From: Vibrionales bacterium SWAT-3
GTDB taxonomy: Bacteria; Pseudomonadota; Gammaproteobacteria; Enterobacterales; Vibrionaceae
Length of the DNA: 64,000 nt
Reading direction: 5' to 3'
Assembly (NCBI GenBank): GCA_000169995.1
Contig: AAZW01000008.1
Location: 1-64,000 of the forward strand
Below, one piece after another: positions 17,273 to 25,730 of the stretch. The notes below the pieces were generated by a model. The model was not told the DNA's origin, made no database searches, and worked only from the letters and a program-made list of their open reading frames with translations. The number at the start of each line of letters is the position of its first letter. Positions within the stretch are counted from its first letter, which is position 1. Both the position numbers and the translations under genes were made by a program.

Positions 17273-18595
17273 TTATCTGTTTTTGAAATCTGTTTTGTCG
17301 AGTTGGTGCTTTCTTAGCTTGTCATAGAGGGTTTTCCTCGACACTTGCAGCTCTTGTTGTACGTCTTTTAAGCGCCCTTGATGGCGATGCAGTGCTTCTA
17401 TCAAGAGGATTTGTTCAAAGCTGTCGGTACGTTGGCTTAATGACTGTTGTTGTTCTTCAATATTGACGTCTAGCGAACCGTCATCCGCTTGTTCTGGATT
17501 GTCTGCTTGATCTGACTCTTGATTGTCGAGTGCTGGTTGCTTCACCTGAGTCAGTACTCGTAGCTCGGCATGTTGACGAAGCTGGCGAATGTTTTCGCCC
17601 CAGTGAGTGGCTATCAAGCGTTGAATCTCTTTCTCTGTGAACACTGGTGGTGGTAACTGGTAACGACTTGCTGCACCTCTAGCAAAGTGTTTGAACAAAG
17701 AGCCAATATCCTCTGTTCGTTGCGCCAAAGGCAGTAAGTCAAATCGGCGCAACTCACTTGTAATTGTAGTAGGAACTACTGTAGTTGCGACAATGATACA
17801 AGTTGCATTGGTCTTGCATGAGTTTTCTCGAAGTAGAGTCGGTTTTAAAGTCGCCAACCATTGCCATTGATCTGAAGTTAATGCTTCTGTTTCATGGATG
17901 TAGAGTGTTCCGCCTTGATGTTTGTGAAAGAGCTGTAGGACAAACTGGTGAAATGTCGCTTCGTCATTGCGTGGCAAATTAAACGCTGCAACCGGGCAAA
18001 GTTCAGCGGTGGGCTGACTGTGTAAATCGTGAGTGTACTGCGCGGTGATTCGTTTGCCAGTGCCTATGTCGCCAACAAACAGTAATAGCGGGTTCTGTTT
18101 GCAATCTAAGGTGATTAATTCGCGGCGTAATGTCTGCATTGATTGAGACTGACCAATCAGTTTTGGGCCAACCTGATTCTGCATCGCGAGCTCTTTTCTA
18201 AGCAGGTTGTTTTCTTCAACTAAGGCGAGCTTATCTGCTGCTTTTCTTACTGCGGTAAGCAGGGCATCAACCACAAATGGTTTTTCTAGAAAATCATAAG
18301 CCCCGGACTTCATCGCTGAAACGGCGGTTTGCACATCGCCGTGTCCAGTCAGTACGATGATTTGAAAATTCGGATTTTGACTCAACAGCTTTTGCGTAAA
18401 TTGAATGCCATCCATCACTGGCATGTGAATATCGGTGATCACAATGCCTGCTTGCGTGATATTAATCTGTTTGAGAGCCTCAATAGCATTCGGAAAGCAG
18501 ACAATATCGATACCTTCAATGAGCATGGCTTGTTCTACCGAGTCACGAATCGCGGGTTCATCATCGACAAAGTAGAGTTTAGGCATAGAGTGCAA
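17273..18595 (-). CDS. Response regulator with a degenerate sigma54-activator domain
   Basis: An NtrC/DctD-type response regulator by layout, 440 residues. The receiver domain is intact (acidic pocket DDE at 11-13, phospho-acceptor Asp55 in VITDIHMPV, Lys105). The AAA+ domain is decayed: Walker A reads GDIGTGKR (175-182), the GAFTGA loop that touches sigma54 is absent, and the Walker B acidic residue is replaced by His in LYIHETE (231-237). The C-terminal Fis-type helix-turn-helix (QQELQVSRKTLYDKLRKHQL) is kept. It follows the sensor kinase gene in one operon. It probably binds DNA and responds to phosphorylation without driving sigma54 open-complex formation; this is inferred from the missing motifs. 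A start at Met4 is possible. Confidence 0.85.
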   Translation of the reverse strand: MHSMPKLYFVDDEPAIRDSVEQAMLIEGIDIVCFPNAIEALKQINITQAGIVITDIHMPVMDGIQFTQKLLSQNPNFQIIVLTGHGDVQTAVSAMKSGAYDFLEKPFVVDALLTAVRKAADKLALVEENNLLRKELAMQNQVGPKLIGQSQSMQTLRRELITLDCKQNPLLLFVGDIGTGKRITAQYTHDLHSQPTAELCPVAAFNLPRNDEATFHQFVLQLFHKHQGGTLYIHETEALTSDQWQWLATLKPTLLRENSCKTNATCIIVATTVVPTTITSELRRFDLLPLAQRTEDIGSLFKHFARGAASRYQLPPPVFTEKEIQRLIATHWGENIRQLRQHAELRVLTQVKQPALDNQESDQADNPEQADDGSLDVNIEEQQQSLSQRTDSFEQILLIEALHRHQGRLKDVQQELQVSRKTLYDKLRKHQLDKTDFKNR

Positions 18596-18645
18596 GTGTT
18601 GAGTCCTTAATGTTGAGGAAAGCTATTAATAACAGGCTGTTAGCC

Positions 18646-20520
18646 TTAATTTCTGTACAGTGGGATATTGAGTGAGAATACCATGCCTGAAGGCTTGAAC
18701 TGGCTTGCGCTGATCGTGCCGTGATAGGCTTCAATGATTCGCTTCGATATCGAAAGCCCGAGCCCTAATCCTTCAGGCTTAGTGGTAAAAAACGGGTCGA
18801 ACAAATGTTCCAGTTTGTCGCTGGCGATACCAATCCCGTTATCCCAAATGATCAGTTGGCAGGCATCATTATTAAGCTGCCACTCTACGCCAATTTGAGG
18901 AATGGTTGGTTGATTCCATTCTTGAGTTTCCAAGTCGTTTTGAAGCCCTACTTGTTGCGCGGCCTGCTGCGAAAGTGCCTGAGTCGCATTGTGCATCAGG
19001 TTAACCAGTACTTGCTCAAGCTCAGTTGGGTGAATAGCGATGTTAATGTCATCTGGCACGGTACTTAACCTTAGGGTGATGCCTTGTTTGATCATCAGCG
19101 CGCTGAGAATGCTGGTGGCATTGTTGATCGCTTGATGCAGATTCGCCACGTGATGTTCTTGCTTAGTTACCTTGCGCGTAAATACTTTAAGGCGAGCAAT
19201 GATCTCGGTAATCGAGGTGTTTAGCGCGATCATTTTATCCAGATTACTTTTTACTAAGTCTGAGCGTCCCATCTCAAGCAGCTTGACGCTGTTTTCGCTG
19301 TAGGTTCTAAGCGCAGCAAGTGGTTGATTAATCTCATGATTAATACTGGCTGACAGCTCACCCAGCACGGCTAACTTAGCGGTTTGCGTTAGCTCTTGCT
19401 CTGTCTGTTTTAACTTCAATTGAGACTCTTGATATTGAAAGAGTGTCTGTTGAAGTTGTTGATTGGATTGCTTTAGATATTGAGTTCGCTTATCTACGGT
19501 TTGCTCTAGGTTCTGATTGAGTTCAGTCAGTGCCACTTTCGCGAGGTAGGTTTGGCGCCACGACCAAGCAATCAGCATGACTAAGCTGTAAATCACAATG
19601 AAGATAACGTCGATCTGCAGCACCTTGAGCAGTTCGGATCTTGTGTCCTTGATAGCCACAACTTGGTACTGGTTGTCACTGGTAGCGGCAGGGTACAGGT
19701 TAAAATTTCCAAGTTTAAATAACTGGTTTGCAGTGAGCGCTTTGCTTGCATCGGTTGTTTGGCTCGAAGAGTTAAACGCATCAATGATCGAAATTTTGTT
19801 TTGACCGTATTGGCGTTGCGCTGCGATATCTTGCTGCTGTTGATCCGTTAATGGTAGTAATGAGTGATAAAGCCAAGGTACCTGACTAGAGAGAAACACC
19901 ACTTGGTTGGAATCAAGTACCACAATCTCAAAGTCGTCGCTAGTTAGAATGTTTTCTAGGTTTTCTAAGCTTACTTTCACCGTGATGACGCCTACGATGT
20001 CATCGTCGATATAAAGTGGTGAAGATAAGAAATAGCCTCGCACATCAGAGCGAGCGCCGAGTGCGACATATTGGGTTTTATGGCCTTTTATTGCAGAGCC
20101 AAAGTAGGGGCGAAACGCGAAGTTTTCGCCTACGAAAGTTCTAGGCTTTCGATAGTTACTTGACGCAACCACTGTGCCGCTCGGATCGTGGATATAGATG
20201 GTATCGGCTTGGCTTTGCCCCGACCACTCGAATAACAAGGTGTTGAGTTCAGCTGTGGAGATTTTGTCGCTCTTTGGTGATTCATCAAAGTAAGACAGCA
20301 GGCGTGGGTCGTGGCTGAGCAAGTCAGGTATTTGTTTGAACTTATCCAATTCAGAATCGATCTGGAGGTTGGCTTTGTTCGCCGCTTCATTGAGTTGTTG
20401 TGTGACAACTTGCTCTTGGTATTGACCTGCCAAAAAGTGAGTAGCAGTTAGCCCTGCCGTTCCCAGTATCAATGAGAAAAATACAAAAGGCGTGATCAGG
20501 TTAGACAGTTTTTTAGACAC
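18646..20520 (-). CDS. DctB-type sensor histidine kinase
   Basis: A 624-residue inner-membrane kinase. It has a first helix (about 8-28), a large periplasmic dCache/PAS-like sensor region (about 30-295), a second helix (about 300-320), a coiled coil (LNQNLEQTVDKRTQYLKQ), the phospho-acceptor H box (LGELSASINHEINQPLAALR) and an ATPase domain with an N box (LVNLMHNATQAL) and G boxes (WDNGIGI, GLGLGLSI). Family members commonly sense C4-dicarboxylates, but no dicarboxylate transporter is adjacent, so the signal is unknown. Its partner is the unusual response regulator downstream. Confidence 0.88.
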   Translation of the reverse strand: MSKKLSNLITPFVFFSLILGTAGLTATHFLAGQYQEQVVTQQLNEAANKANLQIDSELDKFKQIPDLLSHDPRLLSYFDESPKSDKISTAELNTLLFEWSGQSQADTIYIHDPSGTVVASSNYRKPRTFVGENFAFRPYFGSAIKGHKTQYVALGARSDVRGYFLSSPLYIDDDIVGVITVKVSLENLENILTSDDFEIVVLDSNQVVFLSSQVPWLYHSLLPLTDQQQQDIAAQRQYGQNKISIIDAFNSSSQTTDASKALTANQLFKLGNFNLYPAATSDNQYQVVAIKDTRSELLKVLQIDVIFIVIYSLVMLIAWSWRQTYLAKVALTELNQNLEQTVDKRTQYLKQSNQQLQQTLFQYQESQLKLKQTEQELTQTAKLAVLGELSASINHEINQPLAALRTYSENSVKLLEMGRSDLVKSNLDKMIALNTSITEIIARLKVFTRKVTKQEHHVANLHQAINNATSILSALMIKQGITLRLSTVPDDINIAIHPTELEQVLVNLMHNATQALSQQAAQQVGLQNDLETQEWNQPTIPQIGVEWQLNNDACQLIIWDNGIGIASDKLEHLFDPFFTTKPEGLGLGLSISKRIIEAYHGTISASQFKPSGMVFSLNIPLYRN

Positions 20521-20687
20521 GAGAAACTCAAGTTACAATCAGTTTACATATAGACTATCAATATGACGGTTAGCGTACCGAGATCTCGTTAACACAGAGC
20601 ACCTTCAATGAGACAAAACCAAGGCTTAGACTTGTGTTTCAAAGGATTACGGCGCAGAATCACAAAAAAATTAAAAGGAGCAACCAA

Positions 20688-21323
20688 ATGGAACTGACAG
20701 ACATTCGTCGCGAATACGCTCAGGGTGGATTGAGACGTAAAGACTTAGCCGCAGATCCAATTGACCAATTTAACCTTTGGTTAGAGCAAGCGATTGAAGC
20801 TAAGTTGATGGATCCGACGGCAATGACAGTGGCGACGGTTGATGAAAATGGACAGCCATTCCAACGTATTGTTTTGCTAAAGAATGTTGATAAAGATGGT
20901 TTCGTTTTTTACACCAACCTAGGTAGCCGCAAAGCGCAGCAACTTGAGCACAACAGCAAGATCAGTTTGCACTTCCCTTGGCATCCGTTAGAGCGACAAG
21001 TTCATATTACTGGTACGGCTGAAAAGCTGACGGCGATGGAAAACATGAAGTACTTCTCGTCTCGTCCAAAAGAGAGCCAATTGGCAGCTATCGCAAGTAA
21101 GCAAAGTAGCCGTATCTCTGCACGTGGCATCTTAGAAGGCAAGTATCTAGAGCTTAAACAGAAGTTTGCGAAAGGCGAGATTCCGGTTCCTTCTTTCTGG
21201 GGTGGTTTCCGAGTGCGCGTCGATAGTATTGAATTTTGGCAAGGTGGTGAGCACCGCCTGCATGATCGCTTCTTGTTCTCACGCCAAGACAACAGCTGGG
21301 ACATTGATCGCCTAGCGCCATAG
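20688..21323 (+). CDS. pdxH: Pyridoxamine 5'-phosphate oxidase
   Basis: FMN-dependent enzyme that oxidises pyridoxine or pyridoxamine 5'-phosphate to pyridoxal 5'-phosphate. The protein is 211 residues when started at ATG 20688, which has AAAAGGAG 8 bp upstream and gives the usual [11 protein letters not shown] terminus; the frame is open back to 20634 but without support. Conserved segments include [22 protein letters not shown], the FMN-binding stretch around ASKQSS and the C-terminal [14 protein letters not shown] terminator follows at 21370. Confidence 0.95.
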   Translation: MELTDIRREYAQGGLRRKDLAADPIDQFNLWLEQAIEAKLMDPTAMTVATVDENGQPFQRIVLLKNVDKDGFVFYTNLGSRKAQQLEHNSKISLHFPWHPLERQVHITGTAEKLTAMENMKYFSSRPKESQLAAIASKQSSRISARGILEGKYLELKQKFAKGEIPVPSFWGGFRVRVDSIEFWQGGEHRLHDRFLFSRQDNSWDIDRLAP

Positions 21324-21369
21324 TTTGAGTCTGTTGGACTCAGCAGTAAAGACAGTAAAATTAGGAAGA

Positions 21370-21411
21370 TACCGTTGATCTTGTGTTCATCCACATCAAC
21401 GGTATTTTTTT
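21370..21411 (+). terminator. pdxH terminator
   Basis: ACCGTTGAT and ATCAACGGT arms are followed by ATTTTTTT. A strong rho-independent terminator about 47 bp after the pdxH stop. Confidence 0.9.
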
Positions 21412-21449
21412 GTCTGTTTTTTATCGCTATGGGCGCTATGAGTCGTTAA

Positions 21450-22169
21450 TCAGTCGCTGTGTAGAACCACTGAGATCTGTTTCTTGAGTAAAGTTTCAGG
21501 AATCACAGAGCCTAATCCTGAATCCAATGCATACTCGATTAACTGACTCTTACTACGTGCATCGAACTTTTGCTTAAGCCTTGCGACATGCCCCTCGACC
21601 GTCTTGATTGAGATGTTCAACGTCAATGCAATGTATTGAGGCTTCTTACCGAACAGCAGTAGAAATAGGACTTCTGATTCTCGTGAGGTCAGCTTTTTTT
21701 GCAGTTTAGACACACGCGGTGTTGAGCCTGCGATCGATGCCTGATTGTCTTTGGCGCAAGTTGCCTGACACACCCAGTGACCTACCTCTAAAATCGCCGT
21801 ATCAGTCAGCTCTTGCCCATAGAATATAGTGCCTTGTACGTTGTCGTTGTCATCAAGCCAAGGCGTTTTGGTGAAGATATGCGCATGCCAGCGTCCATCG
21901 GGGTAGGGGTGAATATCAAGGATTTTAAGCGTCGACCGCGTTTCCATTACATGCTTGTCTTGCGCTCTAAAGTCTTGCGCGCATTCGATGGTTTGGCTCG
22001 GCATATCGAAGTCCGTTAAGCCGGTACAACTCTCGCCCGGCTTCAAACCGATCAATTGGTTGTAAGCGAGGTTTGCGTATACGAAAACAGAGTCAGTATC
22101 TTTACAGCCCCAGCAGCCTGGAAGTTGTTCGAATAAAGAACGATGTATGGGTTTTAGTGGTTCTGGCAA
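21450..22169 (-). CDS. vqmA: VqmA quorum-sensing receptor-regulator
   Basis: A cytoplasmic receptor for the autoinducer DPO that activates the VqmR small RNA. It has an N-terminal PAS domain with LPGCWGCKD and DIHPYPDGRWHAHIFTKTPW, which I recognise as VqmA-specific, and a LuxR-type helix-turn-helix (LTSRESEVLFLLLFGKK to TVEGHVARLKQKF). No ATG is present near the N terminus. I chose TTG at 22169, preceded by GAGAGAAAG, giving a 239-residue protein that starts MPEPLKP, close to V. cholerae VqmA in length; the open frame itself begins at a TTG at 22232. It lies downstream of vqmR on the same strand. Confidence 0.9.
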   Translation of the reverse strand: MPEPLKPIHRSLFEQLPGCWGCKDTDSVFVYANLAYNQLIGLKPGESCTGLTDFDMPSQTIECAQDFRAQDKHVMETRSTLKILDIHPYPDGRWHAHIFTKTPWLDDNDNVQGTIFYGQELTDTAILEVGHWVCQATCAKDNQASIAGSTPRVSKLQKKLTSRESEVLFLLLFGKKPQYIALTLNISIKTVEGHVARLKQKFDARSKSQLIEYALDSGLGSVIPETLLKKQISVVLHSD

Positions 22170-22340
22170 GGCTTTCTCTCGTGTGTGGCGATGTTGCAAT
22201 GATATCAGTTTACTATTGCGCTGCAATGGCAATTACAGGTTGGAATACGTGTAGAAAAGGTTGGGTGAGTTTTCATTAATCAAAGTGCTGAATAACTGCG
22301 AGATTCACGGATGATAGGTAGGCGAACCGCGTGATCGATA

Positions 22341-22486
22341 GGCAAAAAAAAGCCAGCCTGAAGAGGGGCTGGCCAAAGACAAGTTATGCCTTGTCGACAT
22401 GTAGAAGATTTTCAGCTTAATTTACGAGGGTCAGGTAAATTAAGCTGAGGCATCAGTTAGATACCCAGAGTGACTTACTACTCTAT
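22341..22486 (-). ncRNA. vqmR: VqmR small regulatory RNA (candidate)
   Basis: No ORF fits here, yet the minus strand holds a complete transcription unit: an activator-type palindrome at 22518-22537, an AT-rich -10-like stretch near 22493-22498, an internal hairpin with 14-bp arms (CAGCTTAATTTAC at 22413-22425 against GTAAATTAAGCTG at 22434-22446) and a strong terminator (GCCAGCC and GGCTGGC arms, then eight T) ending near 22342. Position upstream of vqmA, size near 145 nt and orientation match VqmR, an Hfq-dependent RNA that represses biofilm genes such as vpsT. The 5' end is estimated, not observed. Confidence 0.85.
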
Positions 22487-22517
22487 CGACGAATTTACTC
22501 CTAGGCGTACCTATGCA

Positions 22518-22537
22518 TAAGGGGGGAATTCCCCTAT
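22518..22537. promoter_or_regulatory. VqmA-binding palindrome of the vqmR promoter
   Basis: AAGGGGGGAATTCCCCTATA contains a G-run and C-run dyad around AATT. It resembles the VqmA box known upstream of vqmR (AGGGGG with a matching CCCCCT arm) and lies about 30-50 bp upstream of the estimated RNA start, the position for an activator next to the -35 element. Confidence 0.8.
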
Positions 22538-22608
22538 AAACACGATTCAATGCGATAAATGAGAGCCTAGAGTAAATATTTTAAACTATGGTGCGAGTTA
22601 TTGAGAGC

Positions 22609-24441
22609 TTAAAGCTCTCGTAACACTCTAAAGCCGAGGTAGTTGGCTGCTGTTGAAGGCGAAACGTACAGCTCGTTAAATGCTTTGGCCTCTTCAGGAG
22701 AGAAGCTCCACGCGCCACCTTTGGCTAGGCCCTTTTGAACGGTTGTCCATTCCCATACATTGCCGACCATGTCGTAGAAGCCCGTTGGTGTTGGCATGAA
22801 TGATTTAACAGGAGACGTGCTGACGTTTGACCAAGGTGTACCAGCCCAGCCTGTATTCGCTTTACCTGTGCGGAATTCGTTACCCCACCAGAAGTTGGTG
22901 TCTTGGCCTGCTCTTGCTGCGGCCTCCCACTCTTGTGGTGTAGGAAGGCGATACGTGAAGCCAGTGCTCTCAGATAACCAGCGAGTGTAGGCTTGAGCAT
23001 CGTTTTGGCTTACACAAACCACCGGAGAGTTGTCAGCTTGCTTGAAGCCCGGTTTTTGCCAGTCATTGTCGGAGACTGAAGTAATCTCGGCATTAGCGAA
23101 GGTGTCGCAGGTGTTCATTAGCTCAGCATCTGTCTGATAGCCAGTACTCTTAACGAACGCTCTAAAATCTTGCACACGTGTCGGGGTCGCGGCTAATGCA
23201 AATGGCTGTTTTATTGTCACTTGCTTGGCACTGTTCTCGCCCAGCAGGTAGCGACCAGAGCCGACCACAATCATTTCAGGGCTCTGAGTATTATCTTCCA
23301 TCGGGTCCGCAAACTTGGTACCCACGTTTAACGTGTTTTGTTTGGCTTGTAATACCGCTCTTAGGTTGTGATCGCGAGTTATTTTTAGCTCTTGGTGGAA
23401 AGAAAGGTAACCTTCTTTCTCGATCGTCACCATGTGTGGGCCGGTTGGTAACATGATTTCAACAGGGGTGCTGCCGTAGTTAACGCCGTTGATTAACACT
23501 TTGTCGTTGTACTGATTTGAGCGAACCACTAAGTTGACCCAAGCGACCTCTTTTTGTTGGTCGTTGGCTTGTTGATCGGTTTGCGTGAAACAGTTAGACG
23601 ATTGAATACCAAGTAGGCGGCAAGGTGTGTTCTTATCCGGGCGAGTTTCTAGATTCGCAGCAATCACAGCTCTGTATCGGTTATTTTCTGAGAAACCAGA
23701 GGAAGTCACCTTGTGTTGTAGCACGTGGATATTCAGTGATGTCGATGCCAAGTGTTGTTTGACAGTTTTCGATTCTGTCGTGTTATCTACAAGGCTGTGT
23801 TGGAACTGTTTTACTGCTTTTTGAAGCGCTAGTGTTACCGTTTGATCAGAACATTGCGCCAATGTCATGTCGCTGCTGCAGCGGTTGGTAAAGCTGACCG
23901 TCTGCTCTTGTGTTTGGGTGATCTCGTTTCTGAGTCGATCGGCTCTTGCTCTTAGCTTGTCTTGCTCTAGCTGCGCGATGGCTGTTTCTGTCGCTGTTTT
24001 CTCGGCTTGGATAGCTTCCAGCTCCATAGCCAAACCTTGCTGCTTCTGCTTAGAGTCAGAAATCGCAAGTTTGCCTTCTTTCACGGTTTTCCATGCGTCT
24101 TGGAAGTGATTTTGAGCCGTCGAGATATCGAAGTCTGGCTCATCAATCATGCGCGTATAATCTTGCTCTAGGCTTGCTTTGGCCGCTGCAAGTTTTTGTT
24201 CTGCTTCTACAGAGAGTTTAGCAAGACGTGCCGTTTGCTGTGCTTGGTTATCGACTTGATTTTGTTTGTCCGCGACTTTCTTTTCGATAGCCGTTAACTC
24301 GGCGTGCTTTTCGAAAAGCGAACTTTCAAGATCAGTAACAGAGGCGGCCGTGATTGCTGGTGGTGTTGCTTCAGCGAAAACAGCAGGTGTCATTAAGCAG
24401 GGAGCAAGTGCAAATAATAGAGTGGGAAAACCTTGGCGCAT
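22609..24441 (-). CDS. Envelope protein: coiled coil, PEGA and FGE-sulfatase (SUMF1) domains
   Basis: A 610-residue protein with a signal peptide (cleavage near VFAEA, residue 23), a long charged coiled coil (about 40-180), a conserved cysteine-containing middle (about 190-290), a PEGA domain (about 297-365, QYNDKVLINGVNYGSTPVEIMLPTG) and a C-terminal SUMF1 domain (about 385-608, ending GNVWEWTTVQKG and FRVLREL). SUMF1 modules occur in formylglycine-generating enzymes but also as non-catalytic domains; the two catalytic cysteines are not evident, so enzyme activity is doubtful. The next gene upstream is a paralogue lacking this domain. Cellular role unknown. Confidence 0.82.
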   Translation of the reverse strand: MRQGFPTLLFALAPCLMTPAVFAEATPPAITAASVTDLESSLFEKHAELTAIEKKVADKQNQVDNQAQQTARLAKLSVEAEQKLAAAKASLEQDYTRMIDEPDFDISTAQNHFQDAWKTVKEGKLAISDSKQKQQGLAMELEAIQAEKTATETAIAQLEQDKLRARADRLRNEITQTQEQTVSFTNRCSSDMTLAQCSDQTVTLALQKAVKQFQHSLVDNTTESKTVKQHLASTSLNIHVLQHKVTSSGFSENNRYRAVIAANLETRPDKNTPCRLLGIQSSNCFTQTDQQANDQQKEVAWVNLVVRSNQYNDKVLINGVNYGSTPVEIMLPTGPHMVTIEKEGYLSFHQELKITRDHNLRAVLQAKQNTLNVGTKFADPMEDNTQSPEMIVVGSGRYLLGENSAKQVTIKQPFALAATPTRVQDFRAFVKSTGYQTDAELMNTCDTFANAEITSVSDNDWQKPGFKQADNSPVVCVSQNDAQAYTRWLSESTGFTYRLPTPQEWEAAARAGQDTNFWWGNEFRTGKANTGWAGTPWSNVSTSPVKSFMPTPTGFYDMVGNVWEWTTVQKGLAKGGAWSFSPEEAKAFNELYVSPSTAANYLGFRVLREL

Positions 24442-24533
24442 GATGGGCTACTTCAATCGTAATTTAGGTTAATCGACTATTCTAAACGACAACGCCATTT
24501 CGTCTGCAGTTATTGTTTATAATGACCGTATAA

Positions 24534-24567
24534 GTTTATAACGATCAACAGTTTATAACTATCAACA
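24534..24567 (+). repeat. 17-bp direct repeat upstream of the SUMF1 gene
   Basis: GTTTATAACGATCAACA is followed without a gap by GTTTATAACTATCAACA (one mismatch). A third partial copy (GTTTATAATGACC) lies at about 24515. The repeats are 93-126 bp upstream of the SUMF1-domain gene start and could bind a regulator in tandem. Confidence 0.65.
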
Positions 24568-24626
24568 AAATGGCGAGTGTTCATTCAGCTTTGTGAAATC
24601 GGTATGGCGATCTTCTACTGAGGGAA

Positions 24627-25730
24627 TTAGCTTTCTTTGCTAGGAAGAAGCTTAACCCAGATAGTGTCGCTGCCGTTGATGGTAACTGTGCGGTTGTATG
24701 ACTCGTAACCTTGCTTAGAGATAGTTACTTGATGACGACCGCTTGGTAGCGCTACCTCAAGAGGTGTGCTGCCATACTTAATACCGTTGATGGTCACAGA
24801 GTCGTTGTATTGGTCAGAACGCACGGTTACGTTTGCCCATTTCTTGTCGCTCTTTTTAACTGCAGCCGTATCGCTGCCAGTTAAACAGTAGCGTGTTGAA
24901 ACGTTCAATAGGTTACATGCGGCAACCGCTTCAGGTTTTGCTTGCAGTTGAGCTTGCATCTGCATGAAGTAAGAGTTGTTGCCAGAGAAACCGCTCTTGA
25001 TTGGCTGGCTGTCCTGAACGTGGATGTTCAGCTGAACGCCTTGCAAGTTCTGCTTCGCCAGAGTGCTTTCTGTGAGCTGCTCAAGTAACTGGCTCTTGAA
25101 CGTTTGCACCGCTTTTTGGTTCGTTAGGTATTTACCTTGAGCAGTACACTCACCAAGGGTCATTGTGGATTCACATGTGGTGGTGTAGCTGGTTTCCAAA
25201 ACTGCACTTTCACGAAGTTCTGTTGCGATACGTTTTACGCGAGCTTCAACTTTTGACTCTCTCAGGCTTGCCAGCTCATTGTTCATTCGAGCTTGCTTCT
25301 GTTTGATCTGAGAAAGGTGAATCTCACCTTCATTCATCGCTTGTTGATTGTCTAGTTGAGCCGATTGATTTTCTTTAACTGCAGCCCATGCATCTTGGTA
25401 GCTTTTTTGAAAAGAGACCAGGTCCGTTTCTGGGTCTTCAAGTAGACGACTGTACTGTTTGTCTAGTACAGACTTGGCTCTGTTACGTTTTGCCTTAAGT
25501 TCTTCACCTTCGCGCAACAACTTACTGTTTGTGTTTTGTAGTTGTTTTAGGTTCTCAGTCGCCGATACTTTGGTTGCTGAAATACGCTCAATATCTGAGT
25601 TTTTCTCTGTTATTTTTGCATCGATGGCTGAAACGGGATCGACTTGATTCAGTTCTTCAGCTGATACCGATGCAGATACCCAAAGTGGGGATAGCGCAAG
25701 TAAAAGCGCTGAAATTCGAAAGTTAGTCAT
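24627..25730 (-). CDS. Envelope protein with coiled coil and PEGA domain
   Basis: A 367-residue paralogue of the neighbouring SUMF1-domain protein. It has a signal peptide (MTNFRISALLLALSPLWVSA), a coiled coil (about 30-170), a cysteine-containing middle and a C-terminal PEGA domain (RSDQYNDSVTINGIKYGSTP). It stops where the paralogue goes on to its SUMF1 domain. The start at 25730 is chosen because it places the signal peptide at the N terminus; the open frame extends to 25811. The pair looks like a tandem duplication with gain or loss of the enzyme-like module. PEGA domains often bind surface or peptidoglycan structures; the function here is not known. Confidence 0.82.
   Translation of the reverse strand: MTNFRISALLLALSPLWVSASVSAEELNQVDPVSAIDAKITEKNSDIERISATKVSATENLKQLQNTNSKLLREGEELKAKRNRAKSVLDKQYSRLLEDPETDLVSFQKSYQDAWAAVKENQSAQLDNQQAMNEGEIHLSQIKQKQARMNNELASLRESKVEARVKRIATELRESAVLETSYTTTCESTMTLGECTAQGKYLTNQKAVQTFKSQLLEQLTESTLAKQNLQGVQLNIHVQDSQPIKSGFSGNNSYFMQMQAQLQAKPEAVAACNLLNVSTRYCLTGSDTAAVKKSDKKWANVTVRSDQYNDSVTINGIKYGSTPLEVALPSGRHQVTISKQGYESYNRTVTINGSDTIWVKLLPSKES

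Noticed and set aside
22609..24441. SUMF1 protein as a sulfatase-activating enzyme
   Set aside because: No sulfatase gene is near and the catalytic cysteine pair is not evident, so only the domain is named.
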